DNA from: DATEMK01 sp035275625
GTDB lineage: Bacteria > Bacteroidota > Bacteroidia > AKYH767-A > OLB10
DNA: 12,919 nt
Assembly: GCA_035275625.1 (NCBI GenBank)
Contig: DATEMK010000033.1
Coordinates: 1-12,919 of the forward strand
Direction: 5' to 3'
Below, in pieces: positions 1 through 4,607 of this stretch. The notes beneath the pieces were generated by a model that was given only the letters and a program-made list of their open reading frames with translations, ran no database searches and was not told the DNA's origin. The position numbers were made by a program, and so were the translations under genes. The stretch's first letter is position 1; every line of letters starts with the position of its first letter.

Positions 1-636
1 GTAGAAAATGAAGAATATTTGACCCCGTTAAATAGTATTTCTTTTTTTCTTATACAAATTTTTTTTTGCGTCCTTCCGTTTGCATTTTATGAATCTTATC
101 TTTTCTATCACGTATCTCAATTTTGGTTATTCCTCATTTCAATATTTTTGTTTTTATTGCCTCTAATATTAATTTTCATTTGGAATGGGAAAAAGAAAAT
201 CTTATTTATCATGTCTTCTTTTGTAGTTCTTCTTCAATTTTTATATTTCTTTTTAGGCCATGAAATTATTATCAAAGATGATATTCATTGTAGTCGGGTT
301 AATGATTCAGTATATGTCAGCACAGTAGTGGATATTTTTTATAAAAATTCTGATGAAGGTCAAAAGTTTATTCATCAGTATCCTGTTAATATTAATGGCA
401 AAGTCTATATCACAAAATTAAATGTTAATGAAAAAGCACATATTTTTTCAAAAGGTCAGAAACTTTTAATAATAATACTATTGTTCACGATTTTTCTTTT
501 ATTGTTGCCATGGCTTGTTTGCTTTTTGCGTTTTTATTTTAGTACACGCGAATTTGAAAAAAAGGCTGAAGCAATCTTAGATAAAATGATAGCTAATATT
601 GATGGCTTTATATCTGGGCGGTTCGGAGAATCTTAA
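1..636 (+). CDS. Membrane protein of unknown function, 5'-truncated by the window edge
   Basis: The frame is open from base 1 to the stop at 634-636. No in-frame ATG lies near the left edge; the first available start is TTG at 19, so the true start is probably upstream of the window. Counting from that TTG (205 residues), four hydrophobic segments are visible at about residues 6-27, 33-53, 60-80 and 148-172. A soluble loop of about 65 residues lies between the third and fourth, and a short charged tail of about 30 residues (containing REFEKKAEAILDKM) follows the fourth. The layout suggests an inner-membrane protein with one extracytoplasmic loop. I do not recognise the family and assign no function. 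The gene is far richer in A and T than those to its right, with long T runs, which could reflect foreign origin or simply its Phe/Ile/Leu-rich composition. That it is a real gene is fairly likely from length and membrane topology; its role is unknown. Confidence 0.65.
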   Translation, partial: VENEEYLTPLNSISFFLIQIFFCVLPFAFYESYLFYHVSQFWLFLISIFLFLLPLILIFIWNGKKKILFIMSSFVVLLQFLYFFLGHEIIIKDDIHCSRVNDSVYVSTVVDIFYKNSDEGQKFIHQYPVNINGKVYITKLNVNEKAHIFSKGQKLLIIILLFTIFLLLLPWLVCFLRFYFSTREFEKKAEAILDKMIANIDGFISGRFGES

Positions 637-828
637 ATTGGAAATATTTCCGCCATCGTCTGTGTCCCCACACACAATTCTTTTGTAACATGTCCCTAAC
701 AAATCCAAAAACAAAAACAAACAAATAAATCCGTTACCTTTCAAAATCTCAAAAATTTTCCCCCTGCCAAAACTGCTTGCCAAAGCACCTTCAGCCATTT
801 TAAAGCACCCGCATAATGTCAGGAAACA
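637..828. other. Intergenic stretch, no gene seen
   Basis: I see no convincing gene between the stop of the membrane protein and the 21-bp repeats. It holds a perfect 12-bp palindrome (GGAAATATTTCC, 640-651) just after the stop codon, a short hairpin (TGTGT-CCCC-ACACA, 661-674) and an A/C-rich stretch. Neither structure is followed by a clear T tract, so neither is called a terminator. The minus strand is open through here as a continuation of the repeat frame, but nothing in that translation looks like a protein domain. Confidence 0.5.
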
Positions 829-1038
829 GGGGTATTTTGTTTCGGAGGAGGGGTATCGTGCTTCGGAAGAGGGGTATCGTGCTTCATAAGACATCAATCC
901 TCCTTCGTAAGACATCAATCTTCCTTCTAAAGAGCCATATCTTACATCGGGGCAGGAGTAACTTTCTTCGGAGTAAGCCTAACGGGTTTCTAAAAAAGGA
1001 TATCCTCCTTCGGAAGAGGAGTATTCTCCTTCCCAAAC
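829..1038. repeat. Degenerate 21-bp tandem repeat (about 10 units)
   Basis: Ten consecutive 21-base units can be laid out without gaps, starting at 829, 850, 871, 892, 913, 934, 955, 976, 997 and 1018. The best-preserved parts are a TATC/AATC core and a following CTTCGGAAG-like block, itself nearly self-complementary. Units 850-870 and 871-891 are the closest pair; those from 934 to 996 are the most diverged. Weaker traces may continue left to about 780. Because 21 is a multiple of three, each strand keeps a heptapeptide periodicity. The plus strand stays open throughout (R/K-G-I-V-L-R-K type). The minus strand reads E-A-R-Y-P-S-S type, with one stop in unit 976-996. There is no unique spacer between units, so this is not CRISPR. 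Both flanking genes point towards the array, so it lies in their shared 3' region. Confidence 0.8.
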
Positions 1039-1071
1039 TACTCTTTGTCATTAATAAAATAAGTATTTACC

Positions 1072-1160
1072 TGCTTCTGCTCCTGCCCCTGCCCCTGCTA
1101 CTCCAGCCCCTGCCCCTGCTGCTCCTGCCGCTGCCACTGCTACTCCAGCCCCTGCTCCCT
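1072..1160. repeat. Hexamer-based (CTGCYC) low-complexity array
   Basis: The plus strand is a run of CTGCTC/CTGCCC-type hexamers. A higher-order period of 42 bases is visible: a 19-base block at 1095-1113 recurs exactly at 1137-1155. On the minus strand, which is the sense strand of ispG, this is G-rich, with GGGG tracts complementary to 1086-1089, 1092-1095, 1107-1110, 1113-1116 and 1149-1152. The array begins directly after the ispG stop codon and is in frame with ispG. Confidence 0.8.
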
Positions 1161-1161
1161 G

Positions 1162-3303
1162 CTACCGCTCCTTCTCCACCCAATCCCCATTTTGCTTTAT
1201 CAAATCAATCAAAGCATCCACCGCTTTATCAGAATCAATAGCGCGTTTCACCACTTCCTTGCCTTTATATAAAGTGATTTTTCCCACACCCACACCCACA
1301 TATCCGTAATCAGCATCCGCCATTTCACCCGGTCCGTTAACGATGCACCCCATAATGCCGATTTTTATTCCTTTCAAATGATCCGTGCGCGAACGGATTT
1401 TTGCTGTGGTTTCCTGCAAATCAAAAAGCGTTCTGCCGCAGGAGGGGCAACTGATGTATTCAGTTTTTGAAATACGTGTCCGGGTAGCCTGTAAAATGCC
1501 AAATGCGGTTGAGTTGATAATTAGGTGATTTATTAGAGGCAGTTTTTTCGGAGGTAAAGCCTCCTCTCCCCTCGGAGGGCAAATGTCCGGTGGACATTTG
1601 AGCCAGCTTGCGCCATGAGTCGGGAGTGGGGCTGTCAGCCATATTCCATCTCCAAACCCATCTAAAAATAACGCCCCGCAATCTGTTGAAGCATGCAATT
1701 GAAAAGTTGATTCATCTAAAGTGGTGAGCGTAGTCGAACTACCTGTGGTGAGCGCAGTCGAACTACCTGTGGTGAGCGCAGTCGAACCATAATTTCTTTT
1801 TATGATCACAGGAATATTAATATCATTTTCCATTAAATAAAAAAACATTCTTCTCTGCTCTGCCATTCCATGTTCATTGTTCGTTTCAAAAACAAAAACA
1901 ACATGCTGAAGGTTTAAGGTTTGAGGTTTGTCCGCCAAAGGACGGATTCGCTTTAGCGAAAGGTTTGAGGATAACAAATCGTTAATGGTAACCGAAACAA
2001 AATTTAATTCATTACTGGTATTTGAAGTTTCAAAAAATTCTTTTGCATTAAACAATGGATAGCAGCGGGTTTTGTTTGAAAGCGTTTTCCATGTCGCATA
2101 ATTATAGATCAATCCCAGCGTTCCCGGAATTTCAAAATCAATTTTATTGTTTCCCAAAAAAATAAAATCACATGCCTGGTCGCCCAGGTTCCATTTGTCC
2201 AGCGTTTTTGAATAATTATACCCGGCAGGCAGGAAAGTATCCGTTGAAATTTTTTCTTCAGTTGAAAAATCAGCAATAACCCTCGGAACATTATGTCCGC
2301 CAATATTTACTACTTCCTTTGTTTTTCTTCTTGCATACTCATAATGGGAGAATCCTGAATCGTAAATCCTAAATCCTAAATCGTAAATCTTTTTATGTTC
2401 TTTTCTTTTTGCATACCGTTCCACCAATGTTCTTGCCACAGGAATTTCAAACTCCGGTTCTTCCGTCAATGAAACACGTATGGTATCGCCAATTCCGTCT
2501 TCCAGCAAAGAGCCAATCCCGACCGCAGATTTTATCCGGCCGTCTTCTCCTTCACCTGCTTCGGTCACTCCCAGGTGCAAAGGATAATTCATCCCTTCTT
2601 CTTTCATCTTTACAATCAGTAACCGGTAAGCCTGGACCATCACAAGCGGGTTGCTTGCTTTCATGGAAAGTACAATGTTGAAATATTTTTCCTCTTCGCA
2701 AATCCTTAAAAACTCCAATGCAGATTCCACCATGCCAAGCGGTGTATCACCATAACGGCTCATGATGCGGTCACTGAGTGAACCATGATTAGTTCCGATC
2801 CGCATGGCAGTGCCGTATTCTTTACAAATTTTTACCAGCGGAATAAAACGCTGCCGGATTCTTTCCAATTCTGCTTCATAAGTTGCATCAGAATACTCAA
2901 TCGTTTCAAATTTTTTCCTGTCCGCGTAGTTGCCGGGATTAACACGAACTTTTTCTACAATACGGGCTGCAACCTCGGCTGCATTGGGAGTAAAATGTAT
3001 ATCGGCTATTAATGGAACAGCGTATCCGCGTTTGTTTAATTCCTTTTTAATGTTTTCTAAATTCCTTGCTTCATTAATGCTTGGTGCGGTGATCCGGACA
3101 TATTCACAGCCTGCTTCAATCATTCGAATACTCTGTTCCACCGTAGCAATAGTGTTCATGGTATCCGTAGTGGTCATGCTTTGAACACGAACAGGGTTAT
3201 TTCCGCCAAGCGGAACATTTCCAATCGCCACTTCCCGCGTCAGCATGCGCTCATAGCGGGTAAGGCTGTTGCAATAAAGAAGATTTGATATGCCGGTTTC
3301 CAT
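1162..3303 (-). CDS. ispG: 4-hydroxy-3-methylbut-2-enyl diphosphate synthase, long insertion-containing type
   Basis: IspG (GcpE) converts 2-C-methyl-D-erythritol 2,4-cyclodiphosphate to HMBPP in the cytosolic MEP isoprenoid pathway, using a [4Fe-4S] cluster. Residues 20-300 form the N-terminal TIM-barrel part, with TREVAIGNVPLGG, PVRVQSMTTTDT and RIGTNHGSLSDR. Residues 300-600 are the extra domain known from Bacteroidota, Chlamydiae and plants, with HGMAEQRR, PVIIKRNY and LDGFGDGIW. Residues 605-713 hold the cluster domain, where Cys619 and Cys622 (CPSCGR), Cys653 (GCIVNGPGE) and Glu660 match the known ligands in spacing. At 713 residues it is longer than I expect for this type (roughly 600-670 from general knowledge). 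The excess matches four in-frame repeat insertions, at residues 305-318, about 445-465, 506-528 and about 555-585. The ATG at 3303 is supported by the following YCNSLTRYER-type N terminus, common in the phylum. The gene stands alone on its strand, ending in TAG before a Gly/Ala-coding repeat. Confidence 0.95.
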   Translation of the reverse strand: METGISNLLYCNSLTRYERMLTREVAIGNVPLGGNNPVRVQSMTTTDTMNTIATVEQSIRMIEAGCEYVRITAPSINEARNLENIKKELNKRGYAVPLIADIHFTPNAAEVAARIVEKVRVNPGNYADRKKFETIEYSDATYEAELERIRQRFIPLVKICKEYGTAMRIGTNHGSLSDRIMSRYGDTPLGMVESALEFLRICEEEKYFNIVLSMKASNPLVMVQAYRLLIVKMKEEGMNYPLHLGVTEAGEGEDGRIKSAVGIGSLLEDGIGDTIRVSLTEEPEFEIPVARTLVERYAKRKEHKKIYDLGFRIYDSGFSHYEYARRKTKEVVNIGGHNVPRVIADFSTEEKISTDTFLPAGYNYSKTLDKWNLGDQACDFIFLGNNKIDFEIPGTLGLIYNYATWKTLSNKTRCYPLFNAKEFFETSNTSNELNFVSVTINDLLSSNLSLKRIRPLADKPQTLNLQHVVFVFETNNEHGMAEQRRMFFYLMENDINIPVIIKRNYGSTALTTGSSTALTTGSSTTLTTLDESTFQLHASTDCGALFLDGFGDGIWLTAPLPTHGASWLKCPPDICPPRGEEALPPKKLPLINHLIINSTAFGILQATRTRISKTEYISCPSCGRTLFDLQETTAKIRSRTDHLKGIKIGIMGCIVNGPGEMADADYGYVGVGVGKITLYKGKEVVKRAIDSDKAVDALIDLIKQNGDWVEKER
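1550..1640. repeat. Cluster of inverted repeats inserted in frame in ispG
   Basis: Successive inverted repeats stand side by side: GGAGG/CCTCC (1550-1564), CCCTC-G-GAGGG (1569-1579), CAAATGTCC-GGT-GGACATTTG (1580-1600, a perfect 9-bp stem) and GGCTG-T-CAGCC (1630-1640). In IspG this encodes a Pro/Cys-rich stretch at about residues 555-585, between LDGFGDGIW and AFGILQATRTR, where relatives normally have a short loop. Its composition differs sharply from the flanking coding sequence. I infer a small palindromic repeat element of the REP/MITE kind; the boundaries are approximate. Confidence 0.65.
1721..1787. repeat. 24-bp tandem repeat (2.8 units) inserted in frame in ispG
   Basis: Units start at 1721, 1745 and 1769. 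The first two differ at a single base (GAGCGTAG versus GAGCGCAG), and the third is cut short at about 1787. Read on the minus strand each unit encodes eight residues (S-T-A-L-T-T-G-S), giving the low-complexity segment at residues 506-528 of IspG. It sits between the conserved PVIIKRNY motif and the next conserved block, consistent with insertion in a surface loop. The near-identity of the units suggests recent duplication or selection for the DNA sequence. Confidence 0.85.
1909..1970. repeat. Heptamer array interrupted by a 30-bp palindromic element, inside ispG
   Basis: Three heptamers (AAGGTTT 1909-1915, AAGGTTT 1916-1922, GAGGTTT 1923-1929) lead into two adjacent inverted repeats. These are TCCGCC-AAA-GGACGGA (1931-1946, one bulged base) and TTCGCT-TT-AGCGAA (1947-1960). 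After them the heptamer-like sequence resumes (AGGTTTGAGG, 1961-1970). The structure reads as a palindromic element sitting within an older heptamer array. It encodes about residues 445-465 of IspG without breaking the frame. Confidence 0.75.
2350..2391. repeat. Six-unit heptamer array (42 bp) inserted in frame in ispG
   Basis: Six consecutive 7-base units of the type AAATCCT/AAATCGT fill exactly 42 bases, or 14 codons. They encode K-I-Y-D-L-G-F-R-I-Y-D-S-G-F at residues 305-318 of IspG. The array lies just after the TIM-barrel domain, at the entry to the extra domain. It resembles the short tandemly repeated heptanucleotides (STRR) described in cyanobacteria; calling it the same kind of element is inference. 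Confidence 0.85.
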
Positions 3304-3305
3304 TT

Positions 3306-3319
3306 TCCGCTGTGGCGGA
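3306..3319. repeat. Short palindrome in the ispG leader
   Basis: TCCGC-TGTG-GCGGA forms a 5-bp stem with a 4-base loop only 2 bases upstream of the ispG start codon. It resembles the TCCGCC...GGACGGA palindrome found inside ispG at 1931-1946. If transcribed it could fold over the ribosome landing site, although Bacteroidota often do not use a Shine-Dalgarno sequence. Confidence 0.5.
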
Positions 3320-3322
3320 TTG

Positions 3323-3330
3323 CAAAGTTA
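3323..3330 (-). promoter_or_regulatory. Candidate -7 promoter element of ispG
   Basis: On the minus strand this reads TAACTTTG, a full match to the Bacteroidota TAnnTTTG -7 element. No good TTTG -33 box lies at the expected distance. Transcription would start only about 10-15 bases before the ATG, giving a very short leader that contains the 3306-3319 palindrome. Confidence 0.4.
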
Positions 3331-3384
3331 AGGAGAAAGCGTATGACCGCTTCACTAAGAGAAAATAAGGGGGTATAAAATGCA

Positions 3385-3412
3385 AAAACCCTCCCGTTTC
3401 CGGAAGGGTTTT
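3385..3412 (-). terminator. Rho-independent terminator of the small lipoprotein gene
   Basis: The structure is AAAACCCTCCCG, loop TTTC, CGGAAGGGTTTT: a 12-bp stem with one mismatch. It starts about 20 bases past the stop codon of the minus-strand lipoprotein gene. Its own TTTT arm and following T-rich sequence provide the uridine tract on the minus strand. A run of seven T follows on the plus strand as well, so it could work in both directions. It also separates the lipoprotein transcript from the ispG promoter. Confidence 0.8.
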
Positions 3413-3432
3413 GTTTTTTTAGTTTTCAACGA

Positions 3433-3654
3433 TCACTTCATTGAATCTACAGGAGTCGCAGCAGCGGCAGCACTATCAGTAGCAGCAGCTACACTGTTAG
3501 GAGTAGCATTTTCAGCTGCGGCAGCATCTTGTGCCACATCAGCTACAGAATCTGCAGCCTCTTGGTTGGCTTCCTCGGAAGTTTTGTTAGCATCACCACA
3601 AGAAGCAAAACCGAATAGACCGGCAATCATTAAAACAGCGAATAATTTTTTCAT
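3433..3654 (-). CDS. Small Ala/Asp/Glu-rich lipoprotein (73 aa)
   Basis: The likely start is the ATG at 3654, giving MKKLFAVLMIAGLFGFASC: two lysines, a hydrophobic stretch and a lipobox-like FAS-C with the lipidated cysteine at residue 19. An in-frame upstream ATG at 3693 would put 13 polar residues before the signal peptide and would overlap the candidate promoter, so I reject it. The mature part of about 54 residues is almost entirely Ala, Glu, Asp, Ser, Asn and Thr, with no fold that I recognise, and is probably disordered and acidic. The SEE cluster shortly after the cysteine is compatible with surface export in this phylum, but weakly. It has its own candidate promoter (3691-3717) and a strong terminator (3385-3412), so it is monocistronic. 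Its function is unknown; this kind of small lipoprotein is common in Bacteroidota. Confidence 0.75.
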   Translation of the reverse strand: MKKLFAVLMIAGLFGFASCGDANKTSEEANQEAADSVADVAQDAAAAENATPNSVAAATDSAAAAATPVDSMK

Positions 3655-3690
3655 TTTTGGTTTAATTTGATAATTATGTTTTTGAAGGCG

Positions 3691-3717
3691 CAAAGGTAAT
3701 AGAATATTTCAGATACA
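3691..3717 (-). promoter_or_regulatory. Candidate promoter of the small lipoprotein gene
   Basis: On the minus strand TACCTTTG (3698-3691) is an exact TAnnTTTG -7 element. A TTG (3717-3715) lies 16 bases further upstream, slightly closer than the usual 19-20. The spacer contains TCTGAAATATT (3713-3703), an 11-mer that also occurs in the sod promoter region at 4528-4538 in the same orientation relative to the gene. Confidence 0.5.
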
Positions 3718-3751
3718 ATCAGTAAATAAAAAATAATTTTTAAAATTTATT

Positions 3752-4477
3752 TTACTGGCAATTAATTTTGGCCCCGCCTATTAAGATTGTACCTGAAGAT
3801 GACTTAAACGGAACACCGCAAAAAACCACTGAAAGAGTTCCATAATTACTCACATAAGCACTTCCGCTCTGCCCTGTAAAAGTCGTTCCTGCTGAATTGG
3901 TTATTGACAACTGTATTTCGGTGCTGTCAAAGGCTGCTGTTCCGGGATCATCCACTTTCAAAATCTTATTAACAACGGGTGCGTTATCAGTGGCAAACTT
4001 AATTTTTATTTCCCCATGGATGCTTGAACCCGCTATCACGTAACCATATGAATTAATCCCGCACGCAATAGAGGAATTAAAATTCCATGTTGCACTTCCG
4101 AATAACCCCGTGTTATCATCCATGGGGCAGGGCGCATTTACAATTACATTTGTCGGGCTTGTGTTGCTTGTGCATGTTGCACTAATCGCCCGTGCAAAAT
4201 AAGTCCCACCGGCATCGAACGAAATATTATTGATTTCGGGATTTTGATCATCAGAAGAAAAATTTTTTGGCCCTGTCCACTCATAAGTTATATTATCTTC
4301 ACTGCTTGAAGCGCTTAAACGCAATGTTGATCCCATTGATAAAGGGCCATCATTAGATACATAAGGACTGGTAAAATCAGAGCAGGGACCTGTTATTGTA
4401 TTATTATCGTCTTTCTTTTTGCTGCAGGATAAAAAATGAACAGCTATTATAAATATAACCCAATGATAATTTTTCAT
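3752..4477 (-). CDS. Ig-like-fold lipoprotein, probably surface exposed (241 aa)
   Basis: I chose the ATG at 4477, which starts a lipoprotein signal peptide MKNYHWVIFIIAVHFLSC with the lipid cysteine at residue 18; an ATG six codons upstream would only lengthen the n-region. The residues after the cysteine, SKKKDDNN, fit the lysine-plus-acidic surface-export signals known for Bacteroidota lipoproteins. Residues of about 45-113 look like an immunoglobulin/PKD-type beta sandwich, with LSMGSTLRLSASS, ITYEWTGPKNFSS, QNPEINNISFDAGGTYFARA and a closing TNVIVN strand. The remaining 125 or so residues are Thr/Ser/Gly-rich, predicted beta, with scattered cysteines, and match no family I recognise. The gene diverges from superoxide dismutase and shares its promoter region. 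Binding or adhesion at the surface is a reasonable guess from the Ig-like fold, nothing more. Confidence 0.8.
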   Translation of the reverse strand: MKNYHWVIFIIAVHFLSCSKKKDDNNTITGPCSDFTSPYVSNDGPLSMGSTLRLSASSSEDNITYEWTGPKNFSSDDQNPEINNISFDAGGTYFARAISATCTSNTSPTNVIVNAPCPMDDNTGLFGSATWNFNSSIACGINSYGYVIAGSSIHGEIKIKFATDNAPVVNKILKVDDPGTAAFDSTEIQLSITNSAGTTFTGQSGSAYVSNYGTLSVVFCGVPFKSSSGTILIGGAKINCQ

Positions 4478-4513
4478 TTTTGGAATTGTCAGCACGTAAA
4501 ATGAAGTTTAATG

Positions 4514-4544
4514 TAAAAGTAAAATATTCTGAAATATTTTCAAA
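4514..4544 (-). promoter_or_regulatory. Candidate promoter of the Ig-like lipoprotein gene
   Basis: On the minus strand TTTG (4544-4541) is followed after exactly 19 bases by TACTTTTA (4521-4514). This matches the Bacteroidota TTTG-N19-TAnnTTTG promoter except for the last base. The spacer is almost completely filled by the palindrome at 4521-4540. The leader would be about 30 bases. Confidence 0.5.
4521..4540. promoter_or_regulatory. Candidate operator: perfect palindrome between divergent promoters
   Basis: AAAATATT-CTGA-AATATTTT has 8-bp arms, perfectly inverted around 4 bases. It lies in the spacer of the lipoprotein promoter and over the expected -33 region of the sod promoter, so a dimeric regulator bound here could affect both genes. 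The high A+T content makes chance occurrence a real possibility. Confidence 0.4.
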
Positions 4545-4548
4545 TCAC

Positions 4549-4556
4549 TACTTTTG
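4549..4556 (+). promoter_or_regulatory. Candidate -7 promoter element of superoxide dismutase
   Basis: TACTTTTG exactly matches TAnnTTTG and lies about 50 bases before the sod ATG. No TTTG is found at the -33 spacing, so strength or activator dependence cannot be judged. The TTG within it also opens the sod frame, but it is promoter sequence rather than a start codon. Confidence 0.5.
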
Positions 4557-4607
4557 CGGTTACTTAAATTAGAGGAGCTTATAAATTGTAAATCAAAAAT
4601 AACTGAT

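Noticed and set aside
577..918. Minus-strand frame of 113 codons through the repeats
   Set aside because: It starts within the repeats, which have a stop one unit group further upstream in the same frame, and overlaps the end of the membrane protein gene on the opposite strand. No protein-like domain was seen.
829..1038. CRISPR array
   Set aside because: Units are contiguous with no unique spacers, and they diverge gradually. No cas gene is present.
816..1241. Plus-strand frame of 141 codons across the 21-bp repeats and hexamer array
   Set aside because: It consists of two low-complexity repeats and then runs antisense through the end of ispG. A 21-base unit without a stop stays open by construction, and no domain is recognisable. 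The repeat itself is reported instead.
1580..1600. Possible metal-binding Cys pair (K-C-P-P-D-I-C) in IspG
   Set aside because: Both cysteines are encoded by the two arms of a perfect DNA palindrome, so they follow from the repeat and not from a metal site.
1721..1787. CRISPR-like or operator repeat
   Set aside because: The 24-bp units are directly adjacent and lie inside ispG coding sequence, so this is a tandem insertion.
4554..4607. Upstream TTG start for superoxide dismutase
   Set aside because: The TTG lies within the TACTTTTG promoter element, and the added residues do not fit the family N terminus, whereas the ATG at 4608 does.
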